Shown here: positions 22,957 through 31,660 of the stretch, in pieces
How positions within the stretch are numbered: position 1 is the first letter of the stretch
Layout: each line of letters begins with the position of its first letter
Origin: Acidobacteriota bacterium
Lineage (GTDB): Bacteria > Acidobacteriota > Vicinamibacteria > Vicinamibacterales > JAFNAJ01
Assembly (NCBI GenBank): GCA_023384575.1
Contig: JAHDVP010000049.1
Span: forward strand, 5,112 to 37,379
Direction of reading: 5' to 3'
DNA length: 32,268 nt
The notes under the pieces: generated by a model
Seen by the model: only the letters and a program-made list of their open reading frames with translations
Databases searched by the model: none
Told to the model about the DNA's origin: nothing
Made by a program: the position numbers and the translations under genes

Positions 22957-24371
22957 GACCGCACGGACTCCGCACCCGACTGACCTGGTGGTACGGCGGC
23001 AGCCTGTTCATCGTGCTGCTGGTGTTCGCCGCTCTCACGGTCTGGGTGCAGTGGAGCGTGCTGCGCGAGGCGCTGGACCACCACCTCGAAGAAGACCTCG
23101 AGGTGGCCGCGCAGATGCTCCGCATCGACGCCACCGGTGCCGCGTGGCGCAGCGCCGAGCCTCGCGACCCGGGATACGACGACGGTGACGTACGTTGGGT
23201 CGAGGTCTGGGACGGAGACGGGAACCCGCTGTTCGTGCGGGGGACGGATCGTCACCGCCGCCTGCAGGCGGCGGTGGGGCGGCCCTCGTTCGCGCGGCTC
23301 GGAGTGGCCACCGTTGAGCCCGGGGGTGTCCCGCCGCTCAGAGTCCTGGTCTTGGCGAAGACGATCGACGGGCGGCAGGTCTTCCTCCGCGTCGGCCGCA
23401 CCGAGTCGGCGATCCGCGAGCAGCTGCAGGGTGGGCTGCTTGCGCTCCTCGTCGCCGTGCCGGTGGCGATAGCCTTTGTCACAGTCGGGGGCTACCTGAT
23501 GGCGGGGCGGGCGCTGGTGCCGCTCGCCCGGATGACGGCGCACGCCCACCTGATTAGTGCCGATCGCCTGTCCGAGCGCCTGCCAGTCGTCGAATCGCAC
23601 GACGAGCTGGGCGAGCTGGCCCGGGTGTTCAACGCGACGTTCGTCCGGCTCGAGGATGCGTTCGAGCGGCTTCGCCGGTTCACTGCCGATGCGTCCCACG
23701 AGCTGCGCACGCCGCTCACGGCCTTGCGCAGTGTGGGCGAGGTCGCGTTGCGTGACGCGCGGACGGCTGAAGCCTACCGCGACGTCATCGGCAGCATGCT
23801 CGAGGAAGCCGAGAGGCTGACGCGCCTCGTCGACAGTCTGCTGACCCTGTCACGCTGGGACAGCGGTCGGGTCGTGCCGTCCCGGGAGTGCGTCGACCTG
23901 GCCGACCTCGCGCACGACGTCGTCGGGCATCTCGAGGTGCTGGGCGAGGAGAAGCGCCTCACGATCGACGTCGAGACGGCGGGCCCGGCCATGATCGTGG
24001 CCGACCGCCTCATGGTACGCCAGGCGGTGATCAACATCGTCGACAACGCCATCAAGTTCAGCCCCATGGGTGGCCGGGTCGTCGTGGGCGTGAGCGACGA
24101 CGGCGTGACGTGCAGGTTGAGTGTCGCCGACCAGGGCCCGGGCATTCCCCGCGAGCACCACGATCGCGTCTTCGACCGGTTCTACCGCGTCGACAAGGCG
24201 CGTGCCCGCGAGCTCGGCGGCGCCGGCCTCGGCCTCGCGATCGCGCACTGGGCCGTCTCCGCCAACGAAGGGCGGGTGTCGCTGACATCGGAAGTTGGGC
24301 GCGGCACCTGCTTCACCCTCGCGTTTGCCGCAGCGAGTCGCCTCGATCCCGTGCGACCACCAGAATCCTGA
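22953..24371 (+). CDS. HAMP-containing sensor histidine kinase
   Basis: Membrane sensor kinase of 472 residues, cognate to the regulator just upstream. The first membrane helix is ~12-33, a periplasmic sensor segment ~34-158, the second helix ~160-182 and HAMP ~183-235. HisKA carries the phosphorylated His249 in DASHELRTPLTALRS. The ATPase domain has the N box NIVDNAIKFSPMGG, G1 DQGPGIPREH and G2 GGAGLGLAIAH. All catalytic boxes are intact. GTG 22953 overlaps the regulator's stop as GTGA, with GGAAGG upstream. The periplasmic segment is short and has no heme, Cys or PAS-like mark, so the signal is unknown. Confidence 0.95.
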   Translation: MRPHGLRTRLTWWYGGSLFIVLLVFAALTVWVQWSVLREALDHHLEEDLEVAAQMLRIDATGAAWRSAEPRDPGYDDGDVRWVEVWDGDGNPLFVRGTDRHRRLQAAVGRPSFARLGVATVEPGGVPPLRVLVLAKTIDGRQVFLRVGRTESAIREQLQGGLLALLVAVPVAIAFVTVGGYLMAGRALVPLARMTAHAHLISADRLSERLPVVESHDELGELARVFNATFVRLEDAFERLRRFTADASHELRTPLTALRSVGEVALRDARTAEAYRDVIGSMLEEAERLTRLVDSLLTLSRWDSGRVVPSRECVDLADLAHDVVGHLEVLGEEKRLTIDVETAGPAMIVADRLMVRQAVINIVDNAIKFSPMGGRVVVGVSDDGVTCRLSVADQGPGIPREHHDRVFDRFYRVDKARARELGGAGLGLAIAHWAVSANEGRVSLTSEVGRGTCFTLAFAAASRLDPVRPPES

Positions 24372-24383
24372 CGACCGCGCGAC

Positions 24384-24422
24384 CCTGCCCGCGAGTGCGA
24401 TCCTGTCCGCGAGTTCAGGATC
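24384..24422. promoter_or_regulatory. Direct and inverted repeats upstream of the cytochrome operon
   Basis: CCTG(C/T)CCGCGAGT occurs at 24384-24396 and 24402-24414, an 18-base period. A perfect 7-bp inverted repeat, GATCCTG-N10-CAGGATC, spans 24399-24422. It starts 12 bases after the kinase stop. It could bind the OmpR-type regulator encoded upstream or act as a weak terminator for the kinase mRNA. A possible -10 (TATCCT, 24452-24457) lies downstream. Confidence 0.45.
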
Positions 24423-24539
24423 TCTTCAGTTTCGCGTCGCGTAATCGCACCTATCCTGCTGATGGACGACCGCGCGCCCCCGGCGGCCTGGGCGGCGCCA
24501 GCCGCCCGGCCGATGGCCCCCGCCACCAGGAGGATGTCA

Positions 24540-25463
24540 ATGAATTCACGCCGCTGGCTCGCGCTCGTGGGCGTGGTGTCGACGCTCGCGCTGTCGCTCG
24601 GGCTGGGGTCGACGACGGCCAAGTCGGTCAAGAAGCCGATCGACTGGGCCACCGTGCACCCCGCCTACGAGGGCGCGACGTACGTCAACGACCGCGACGC
24701 GTGCCTGACCTGTCACGAAGACGCGATGAAGACTTTCGAGGTCACGGCACACGGACGGGTGTTCCGTCACGACGCGCCGTCGATTGGAGGTGAGTGCGAG
24801 AGCTGCCACGGTCCGAGGAGCAAGCACCTCGAGGAGCCGTCGAACGAGCTCGCGTACGCGACGCTCACGACGGCGCAGCAGTCGGCCATCTGCCAGCAGT
24901 GCCACTCGGGCGGCACGCAGTTCGGCTGGAAGAGTGGCGCCCATCACGCCGGTGACGTCAGCTGCGGCTCCTGTCACAACGTCATGGAGAAAAGGAGCGA
25001 GCGTGCCCTGCTCGTGAAGTCGTCGCAGAGCGACGTCTGCTACACGTGCCACGCCGAGATCAGGGCCGACACCATGAAGCCGTCGCACCACCCGGTACGC
25101 GAAGGGCAGATGGAGTGCTCGAGCTGCCACAACGTGCACGGTGCCACACCTGGCCTGCTCGTGAAATCGACGCTCAACGAGACCTGCACGACGTGCCACG
25201 CCGAGAAGCGTGGGCCGTTCCTGTGGGAGCACGCGCCGGTGCGCGAGAGCTGCGCCAACTGTCACACGCCGCACGGGTCGAACCAGCGGTTCCTGCTGAC
25301 GGCGAAGGACCCGTTCCTCTGCCTGAGCTGCCACAGCTATGGCGGGCACATCAACCTGCCGCGCTACAACCGCACCAGCAACCCGTATGGGCACGGGTGC
25401 ATGAACTGTCATGTGGGCACTCACGGGTCGAACCACCCGTCGGGCGCCAAGCAGATGAGGTAG
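24540..25463 (+). CDS. Periplasmic decaheme c-type cytochrome, MtrA/DmsE/PioA-like
   Basis: Secreted cytochrome of 307 residues with exactly ten CxxCH heme sites: CLTCH, CESCH, CQQCH, CGSCH, CYTCH, CSSCH, CTTCH, CANCH, CLSCH and CMNCH. The spacing and length match the MtrA/DmsE family (MtrA ~333 residues). In Mtr, Mto and Pio systems this protein sits inside a beta-barrel partner and carries electrons across the outer membrane. The N-terminus is a signal peptide (WLALVGVVSTLALSLGLG). ATG 24540 is chosen because AGGAGG (24528-24533) lies six bases upstream; ATG 24534 is too close. The porin gene follows after nine bases. It differs from PioA in lacking a long N-terminal extension. Direction of electron flow cannot be read from sequence. 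Confidence 0.95.
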   Translation: MNSRRWLALVGVVSTLALSLGLGSTTAKSVKKPIDWATVHPAYEGATYVNDRDACLTCHEDAMKTFEVTAHGRVFRHDAPSIGGECESCHGPRSKHLEEPSNELAYATLTTAQQSAICQQCHSGGTQFGWKSGAHHAGDVSCGSCHNVMEKRSERALLVKSSQSDVCYTCHAEIRADTMKPSHHPVREGQMECSSCHNVHGATPGLLVKSTLNETCTTCHAEKRGPFLWEHAPVRESCANCHTPHGSNQRFLLTAKDPFLCLSCHSYGGHINLPRYNRTSNPYGHGCMNCHVGTHGSNHPSGAKQMR

Positions 25464-25472
25464 GGGGCTGCC

Positions 25473-27917
25473 ATGACGCACAAGGCATTCATCATCGCAG
25501 GCGCCCTCGCCCTCGCGCCCGTGGCCGCCGTGGCCCAGGACGCGAAACCCGTCGAAGTCACCGGCTCCTTCTCGGTGGGCCTGCAGCAGTTCGACAACGA
25601 CACGAACTCGAGCAAGTTCAACGAATATCGCGATATTCGCGACAACCTCTCGCTTTTCTCCCTGAAGCTCGGCATCGACGACCCGACCGGAGCGCGATAC
25701 TTCGACCTCTTCGGGACCAATCTGACCCGCGACGACCAGAACCTGCAGGCTCGCGGCGGCGTCTACGGCCGGTGGCGCCTCGGGGTCGACTGGAACGACA
25801 CGCCGCACCTCTTCTCGAACAAGGCACAGACCGCGTTCATCGAGCGCGGTCCCGGGCTCCTCGAGGTGCCGGCGACGATTCCGATTACTTTCAAACGACT
25901 GGCGACGGCGGCGGCTGACGCGCCCGGTGTGCGGGCGAGCGACGACCTGATTGCGGCGTTCCAGTCGACCTATCTCAAGCCGGTCGCGTTGAGGACGCAG
26001 GTGCGACACGGGCGCGCGAGCTTCGAGTACACCGGGTCGGACGCCGTGACCCTGGGCATCACCTACGATCTTCGTAAGCGGAACGGGACGCGTCCGGGGT
26101 TCGGGCCGATCGGCGACAGGCCGCCACGCACGCTCAACGTGCAACTGGCCGAACCCGTCGACCATCGGACGCAGGACGTGACGCTCACGGCCGAACACCT
26201 CGCGCGCACGTTCCAGGTCCAGGCGTCGTACCTGTATTCGGACTTCGCCAACAACGTCGACACGCTCGTGTGGCAGAACATGTACACGACGCAGGCCCCC
26301 GGGGCCGACTTCGACGTGTGGGACCGCGCGGTGTCGGTTTACGGACGCCGGCCACTCGCGCCCGACAACCGGTACCACCACGCGCAGGTGACGTTTGGCG
26401 CCGATCTGCCGGCCGAGAGTCGTCTGGGGTTGACGGCGGGGTACGGGCGGCTCGACCAGAACGAGACACTGGTGCCGTACAGCTACCACACGGCCATCGC
26501 CAATTCGGTGCTGCCCCAGACCACGGCCAACGCCAAGATGAACACGATGCAGCTTGGTGCCGACTTCACCATCAACCCGGCGCCGCTGCTCAGCGTGCGG
26601 GCGTTCCTGCGTCGCTACGACCTCGACAACAAGACGCCCGAGGCGCAGTGGCAGTACGTGACGTCGGACACGAGCAACCTCAACGGCACCGTCAGCTACA
26701 AGAACAAGCGCATCAACCTCGCCTACGAGTACGACCGGACGAACTTCGGGGCCGAGGCCACGTACCGTCTTCGCCCGGTCAAGGGCGCCCTCACGTTCGG
26801 GTACGAGCGCGAGGAAGTCACCCGCGCGTATCGCGAAGGCGACACCAGCGAGAACCGGCTGTCGGCGTCGCTGCGGCTCCGGCCATCGCGCTGGGCCAAC
26901 GCGCGCCTGCGCTATCTCTACGCGGATCGCGACGGCGGCAGCTACAACGGCACGGTGACCCAGCAGAGCTACTGGTACGCGTTTGCCGAGGCCGATAACG
27001 ACAACCCGCAGTTCGCCTTCAGCAACCATCCGGACATGCGCCGCTACGACGTCTCCGACCGCAAGCGGCACCAGGTGGACGCCACGCTCAACCTCGTGCC
27101 GCGAGACAGCCTGACGGTGGCCGCCTCCGTGCGGTATCGGACCGACGATTACGACTCGGGAGTCGGGCCGAGCCAGCCGCTGGCCGGCCTCAACGTTGCG
27201 GAGCGCCAGGCGACCACTCCGGGTGACCAGCTTGGACTGCTGGAGGACTCGCGGCTTCGCTACGCCGTCGACGTGTTCGGGATGCCGAACGACCGGGTCA
27301 CGCTCAACGCCTTCATCAGCTGGGACAAGGGCGCGAGCCTCATGCGGTCGATCGAGTACAACGAGAACAACAAGCTGAACCCGAGCGCCATCCAGACGGC
27401 CGAGCTCGGCCCGTGGACCCGGGCCGGGAGCCAGTGGTCGGCAGACACCGACGACGCCACGGCGACGCTCGGCGCGGGGATGACGTTCTTCACCTCGCCA
27501 GGCGGCGTCTCGCTGAGTCTGAACTACACGGTGTCGCTCTCGGACGTCGACATCGCCTATGCCGGCTTTGGGGTGACCAATTGGGACGGCACGCCCTACC
27601 CACCGAATCACCAGTTCGCGTTCCCCGCGACGCCGCCGACCATCAGCAACGACCTCCACGTCTTCGATGCGCGGGTGGAGATCCCGCTGGTGCGCGGGGT
27701 GGCGATGACGATTGGCTACCTCTTCGAGCGCTATCGGCTCGACGACTGGCAGCAGAGCGACGGCCAGTCGTTCTTCGAGTCGGTGGGCAGCGAGTTCCTG
27801 CTGCGCGACACGTCGCGCTCGCACCAGTGGGGCAACCGTCTCTTCAACCTGGGCTCGTATCTCGCACCCAAGTACACCGCGCACGTCGGTTACGCGGGCT
27901 TCTCGTACCGCTTCTGA
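25473..27917 (+). CDS. MtrB/PioB-family decaheme-associated outer-membrane porin
   Basis: Outer-membrane beta-barrel of 814 residues, partner of the decaheme cytochrome encoded just upstream. Signal peptide FIIAGALALAPVAAVAQ; mature start VEVTGSFSVGLQQFDNDTNSSKFNEYRD, a typical MtrB/PioB opening; many alternating strands (for example INLAYEYDRTNFGAEATYRL); and a C-terminal aromatic end GFSYRF. It forms the sheath through which the cytochrome passes electrons. The length is close to PioB and longer than Shewanella MtrB (~700). It contains no Cys at all, so the N-terminal CxxC reported for gammaproteobacterial metal-reducer MtrB is absent. An intrinsic terminator follows. No surface MtrC/OmcA-type cytochrome gene is in the window. 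Confidence 0.93.
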   Translation: MTHKAFIIAGALALAPVAAVAQDAKPVEVTGSFSVGLQQFDNDTNSSKFNEYRDIRDNLSLFSLKLGIDDPTGARYFDLFGTNLTRDDQNLQARGGVYGRWRLGVDWNDTPHLFSNKAQTAFIERGPGLLEVPATIPITFKRLATAAADAPGVRASDDLIAAFQSTYLKPVALRTQVRHGRASFEYTGSDAVTLGITYDLRKRNGTRPGFGPIGDRPPRTLNVQLAEPVDHRTQDVTLTAEHLARTFQVQASYLYSDFANNVDTLVWQNMYTTQAPGADFDVWDRAVSVYGRRPLAPDNRYHHAQVTFGADLPAESRLGLTAGYGRLDQNETLVPYSYHTAIANSVLPQTTANAKMNTMQLGADFTINPAPLLSVRAFLRRYDLDNKTPEAQWQYVTSDTSNLNGTVSYKNKRINLAYEYDRTNFGAEATYRLRPVKGALTFGYEREEVTRAYREGDTSENRLSASLRLRPSRWANARLRYLYADRDGGSYNGTVTQQSYWYAFAEADNDNPQFAFSNHPDMRRYDVSDRKRHQVDATLNLVPRDSLTVAASVRYRTDDYDSGVGPSQPLAGLNVAERQATTPGDQLGLLEDSRLRYAVDVFGMPNDRVTLNAFISWDKGASLMRSIEYNENNKLNPSAIQTAELGPWTRAGSQWSADTDDATATLGAGMTFFTSPGGVSLSLNYTVSLSDVDIAYAGFGVTNWDGTPYPPNHQFAFPATPPTISNDLHVFDARVEIPLVRGVAMTIGYLFERYRLDDWQQSDGQSFFESVGSEFLLRDTSRSHQWGNRLFNLGSYLAPKYTAHVGYAGFSYRF

Positions 27918-27945
27918 ACAGCACGCGCACGTCTTTCCTCCGAGC

Positions 27946-27980
27946 GGGGGGCTGCCTGTGATCGGCAGTCCCCCTTTTTT
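27946..27980 (+). terminator. Intrinsic terminator of the cytochrome/porin operon
   Basis: GGGGG-CTGCC, loop TGTGATC, GGCAG-T-CCCCC, a 10-bp GC-rich stem with one bulged T, followed by six T's (27975-27980). It lies about 30 bases after the porin stop and is a textbook rho-independent terminator. Confidence 0.9.
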
Positions 27981-28027
27981 CTTGATGTGCCGCCAGTCCG
28001 GCGCGTCTTGTCTCCGGCCCCTCCCCC

Positions 28028-28056
28028 TTGTGCCTCTCCGTCGTCCGCAGTACCAT
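28028..28056 (+). promoter_or_regulatory. Candidate promoter of the BNR/VPS10 protein gene
   Basis: TTGTGC (28028-28033), 17-base spacer, TACCAT (28051-28056). It is placed between the terminator and the start codon at 28151, so a separate transcription unit is likely. Confidence 0.4.
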
Positions 28057-28150
28057 CGCCCGCGCGCCGCGACGCCGGCTGGATGCATGGCGAACCCCGG
28101 GGCCGCCAGCGAGGCGGGCCCGGGCGCGAGGCGTGATGGAGGAGAGACCC

Positions 28151-31100
28151 ATGGTGCGATGGTTGCGTCGCGCGGCGGTGGTGACCGCCATGTGCGTGCT
28201 CGCGGGCGGGGTGATGTGGACCACGATGCCCGCATCGCACGCGCAGGCGCCGGTCGGTGGCTACGACGAGAGCTACTTCACGGGACTGCGGTGGCGGAGC
28301 GTCGGCCCGAACCGGGGCGGGCGCTCGATTGCGGCCGAGGGCAGCCCCAGCCGACCGCTCGAGTACTACTTCGGCGCAACCGGCGGCGGGCTCTGGAAGA
28401 CGACCGACGGGGGCACGACGTGGGAGCCGATCGCGGACAAGGCGCTGGCGACGTCGTCGGTGAGCGCCCTCGCGATTGCGGAGTCGAATCCTGACGTGGT
28501 GTACGTCGGGATGGGCGAGACGCAGCTGCGGGGCAACGTCATCCAGGGCGACGGCGTCTACAAGACCTCCGACGGCGGCAAGACGTGGGCGCACGTCGGA
28601 CTGAAGGACACGCAGACGATCGCGCGCGTGCGCGTGCACCCGCGCAGCGCCGACGTCGTGTTCGTGGCCGTCCTGGGCCATACTTACGGCCCGAACGAGG
28701 ACCGCGGCGTGTTCCGGTCGAAGGACGGCGGCGCGACATGGCAGAAGGTCCTCTTTCGCAGCGACAGGGCGGGCGCGGTCGACATCTCGATCGACCGGGC
28801 CAATCCCGACGTCGTCTATGCCGGCTTCTGGGAGGTCTTCCGGACGCCGCACTCGCTCTCGAGCGGCGGCCCGGGCAGCGGGCTCTTCAAGTCGACCGAT
28901 GGCGGCGACACCTGGGCGGAGCTGACGAAGAATCCGGGCCTGCCGCAGGGCGTGTGGGGCAAGGTCGGCGTCAGCGTGTCGGCGGCCGATCCGCGGCGTG
29001 TGTTCGCCATGATCGAGGCGCACGACGGGGGCCTCTTCCTGTCGGACGACGGCGGCGCGACCTGGGCGCTGCAGACCGCCGACCGGCGCCTGCGTCAGCG
29101 CGCGTTCTATTACACGCGCGTCTACGCCGACACCAAGGACCGCGACACCGTGTACGTGATGAACGTCCAGTTCCTGAAGTCGACCGACGCGGGCAAGACG
29201 TGGACGACCATCCGCGTCCCGCACGGCGACAACCACGACCTCTGGATCTCCCCCGACGACCATCTGCGCATGATCAACGCCAACGACGGCGGGGCGAACG
29301 TGTCGTGGAACGGCGGGCAGAGCTGGACGGAGCAGGACTACCCGACGGCGCAGATGTACAACGTCTTCACGACGAGGCACGTGCCCTACCACGTGTGCGG
29401 CGCGCAGCAGGACAACACGACGGCGTGTGTGCCGTCCAACGGTGATGGGTCGGAGTGGTACGCCGCGGCGGGCTGCGAGAGCGGCTACATCGCGCCCGAC
29501 CCGCAGAACGTCGATGTCACCTACGGCGGCTGCTACGGGGGATCGCTGACGCGGCTCGACCGCTCGACGGGGCAGCTGCGTGCGGTGCACGTCTGGCCCG
29601 ACAACCCGATGGGCCATGCCTCGAAGGACATCCGCGAGCGGTTCCAGTGGACGTTTCCGATCGTCTTCTCGCGCAAGAACCCGGCCGTGCTCTATGCGGC
29701 ATCGCAGCATCTCTGGATGACGACGACCGGGGGCGCCTCGTGGCAGCGCATCTCACCCGATCTGTCGCGGGCGGATCCCCGCACGATGGGCGATTCGGGT
29801 GGCCCGATCACGCTCGACCAGACGGGCGTCGAGACCTACGCGACGATCTTCACCGTGGCACCGTCGCACCACGACGCCGACACGATCTGGGTGGGCTCCG
29901 ACGACGGCGTGGCCCACCTGACGCGCGACCACGGCAAGAGCTGGACGCCGATCACGCCGCCGGATCTGCCACCGTTCACGCGCATCAGCCTGATCGAGGA
30001 ATCGCCGCACGCGCCGGGCACGGCGTACCTCGCGGGCAACCGGTATCAGCGCAACGACCGTGCGCCTTACGTCTACAAGACGACGGATTTCGGGGCGACC
30101 TGGACGAAGATCGTGACCGGTCTCCCCGGCGACGACTTCCCGCGCGTCATTCGCGAAGACCCGAAGCGGGCCGGCTTGCTGTACCTCGGAACGGAGCACG
30201 GCCTCTACGTGTCGTTCGACGCGGGGGGGCACTGGCAGTCGCTGCGGCTCAACCTGCCGGTGACGCCGGTGCACGGCATCGTCGTCGAGGAGAACGACCT
30301 GGTGATCGGCACCCACGGCCGGTCGTTCTACGTCCTCGACAACATCGGCGTGCTGCGGCAGCTCTCTGCCGAAGTCACCAGTCGACGGTTCCACCTGTTC
30401 GAGCCGGCCGTCGCGATGCGCCGCCTGCACGCCAGCGCTCCGATCGACTACTACCTCGCCGAGGCGGTCGACCGCGTGACCATCGAGATCCTCGATGCGC
30501 AGGGGGCGGTCGTGCGGACTTTCACCGGGACAGCCGAGGAGGCGAAACGCCCGGCGCCACCCGCCGGCGGGTTCGGCCCTCAACCGCCCCGCGTGACGAC
30601 GACCCAGGGTATGAACCGCTTCGCCTGGGACATGCGGTTCGCCGGACCGACGACGTTCCCCGGGATGATCCTCTGGGCCGCGGCGCCGCGCGGGCCGCTG
30701 GCCGCGCCAGGTACGTACGAGGTGCGAGTGACGGCCGGTGACGAGACGCGGACGACCGCGCTCACCGTGCGCCGCGACCCGCGCGCCGCTGGCGTCACCG
30801 ACGCCGATGTCGCCGAGCAATTCCGCTTCGCCGTCGAGATTCGGGATCGAGTGACCGAGGCCAACGAGGCCGTGATGCGGATCCGCCACATGAAGGCCCA
30901 GATCGCCGACCGCATCGAGAAGGCCAGGCACGACCGGGTGACGAGCGACGGGCAGGCCTTGACGGCACGCCTGACCGAGGTGGAGGGCGAGATCTACCAG
31001 TACCGGAATCAGAGCAGCCAGGACCCGCTCAACTATCCGATCAAGTTGAACAACAAGATCGCCGCGCTGCAGGGGATCGTCGAGAGCGCGGAGGCGCGGC

Positions 31101-31288
31101 CCACCGAGCAGTCGTACGCCGTGTTCAAGGAGTTGTCGTCGCGGCTCGCCGTCGAGCTCTCAAAGCTCGATGCGCTCGTTCAGCGCGAGGTCGCCGGGTT
31201 CAACCGCCTGGTCACGGGGCGCAGGCTCGAAGCGGTGCGCAACGAACTGCCGGCTGCCGAGCCGGCGCCAGGCCCCGGCGTGCGGTGA
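28151..31288 (+). CDS. Secreted BNR/VPS10 (sortilin-like) beta-propeller protein
   Basis: Exported protein of 1045 residues. The signal peptide (AAVVTAMCVLAGGVMWTTMPASHAQ) follows ATG 28151, which has GGAGGAGA at good distance; upstream in-frame GTG and TTG codons are less likely. The first ~750 residues carry repeated BNR/Asp-box motifs such as KTTDGGTTWEP, RSKDGGATWQKV, KSTDGGDTWAEL, LSDDGGATWALQ, KSTDAGKTWTTI and KTTDFGATWTKI, giving a ten-bladed VPS10-like propeller. A small beta domain and a helical, coiled-coil-like C-terminal region (~880-1030) follow. Proteins of this length are often called glycosyl hydrolase or exo-sialidase, but Asp-boxes are structural and no sialidase Arg triad is evident to me. 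It may bind peptides or assist protein turnover at the cell surface. Function unknown. Confidence 0.9.
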   Translation: MVRWLRRAAVVTAMCVLAGGVMWTTMPASHAQAPVGGYDESYFTGLRWRSVGPNRGGRSIAAEGSPSRPLEYYFGATGGGLWKTTDGGTTWEPIADKALATSSVSALAIAESNPDVVYVGMGETQLRGNVIQGDGVYKTSDGGKTWAHVGLKDTQTIARVRVHPRSADVVFVAVLGHTYGPNEDRGVFRSKDGGATWQKVLFRSDRAGAVDISIDRANPDVVYAGFWEVFRTPHSLSSGGPGSGLFKSTDGGDTWAELTKNPGLPQGVWGKVGVSVSAADPRRVFAMIEAHDGGLFLSDDGGATWALQTADRRLRQRAFYYTRVYADTKDRDTVYVMNVQFLKSTDAGKTWTTIRVPHGDNHDLWISPDDHLRMINANDGGANVSWNGGQSWTEQDYPTAQMYNVFTTRHVPYHVCGAQQDNTTACVPSNGDGSEWYAAAGCESGYIAPDPQNVDVTYGGCYGGSLTRLDRSTGQLRAVHVWPDNPMGHASKDIRERFQWTFPIVFSRKNPAVLYAASQHLWMTTTGGASWQRISPDLSRADPRTMGDSGGPITLDQTGVETYATIFTVAPSHHDADTIWVGSDDGVAHLTRDHGKSWTPITPPDLPPFTRISLIEESPHAPGTAYLAGNRYQRNDRAPYVYKTTDFGATWTKIVTGLPGDDFPRVIREDPKRAGLLYLGTEHGLYVSFDAGGHWQSLRLNLPVTPVHGIVVEENDLVIGTHGRSFYVLDNIGVLRQLSAEVTSRRFHLFEPAVAMRRLHASAPIDYYLAEAVDRVTIEILDAQGAVVRTFTGTAEEAKRPAPPAGGFGPQPPRVTTTQGMNRFAWDMRFAGPTTFPGMILWAAAPRGPLAAPGTYEVRVTAGDETRTTALTVRRDPRAAGVTDADVAEQFRFAVEIRDRVTEANEAVMRIRHMKAQIADRIEKARHDRVTSDGQALTARLTEVEGEIYQYRNQSSQDPLNYPIKLNNKIAALQGIVESAEARPTEQSYAVFKELSSRLAVELSKLDALVQREVAGFNRLVTGRRLEAVRNELPAAEPAPGPGVR

Positions 31289-31296
31289 GGGCAACG

Positions 31297-31302
31297 TATA
31301 AT
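31297..31302 (+). promoter_or_regulatory. Perfect -10 hexamer before the acylphosphatase gene
   Basis: TATAAT stands out in very GC-rich DNA, nine bases after the BNR gene's stop. No good -35 lies 16-18 bases upstream. It probably drives the acylphosphatase and adenine phosphoribosyltransferase genes, with a leader of about 68 bases. Confidence 0.5.
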
Positions 31303-31376
31303 GACGCGTTGACCAGGGGCGCGGCGCGCGGACCTCGGCGGGGCGTTGCGGCCCGTGCACCGAGGAGACCCGTGCG

Positions 31377-31652
31377 GTGATTGTCAGGCGACATTACGTC
31401 GTGCGCGGCCGCGTTCAGGGTGTCGGCTTCCGGTTCCACACCGAGCGGAGGGCGCTCGCCGAGGGGCTGTCGGGGTTCGTGCGCAACCGGCCCGACGGCA
31501 CCGTCGAGGTCGAGGTGGAGGGCGAGGCCGAAGCCGTTGCGCGCTTCGAGTGGGCTCTCGGTCAAGGGCCTCCCGGCGCGAGAGTGGACCGCCTGGAGAC
31601 GACGGAGCTCGCGCCCACGGCGCGGGCCGAGGGGTTCACCGTCCGGGGTTGA
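31377..31652 (+). CDS. acyP: Acylphosphatase
   Basis: Small cytoplasmic enzyme of 91 residues that hydrolyses acyl phosphates such as acetyl phosphate or carbamoyl phosphate. The family signature is complete: [18 protein letters not shown] with catalytic Arg19, and [19 protein letters not shown] with catalytic Asn37. Length is normal. The start is GTG 31377, with GAGGAG about nine bases upstream. Its stop lies nine bases before the adenine phosphoribosyltransferase start, so the two are probably co-transcribed. The physiological substrate of bacterial acylphosphatases is generally unclear. Confidence 0.95.
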   Translation: MIVRRHYVVRGRVQGVGFRFHTERRALAEGLSGFVRNRPDGTVEVEVEGEAEAVARFEWALGQGPPGARVDRLETTELAPTARAEGFTVRG

Positions 31653-31660
31653 GTGTCCTC

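Noticed and set aside
24546-28235. Long open minus-strand frame of 1229 codons
   Set aside because: Antisense shadow of the decaheme cytochrome and porin genes. Its His/Arg/Val composition comes from the high-GC code, and the sense genes have ten CxxCH motifs and signal peptides.
27890-29710. Minus-strand frame of 606 codons across the BNR protein gene
   Set aside because: Antisense shadow; the plus strand carries repeated Asp-box motifs and a signal peptide, and no motif is seen in the minus frame.
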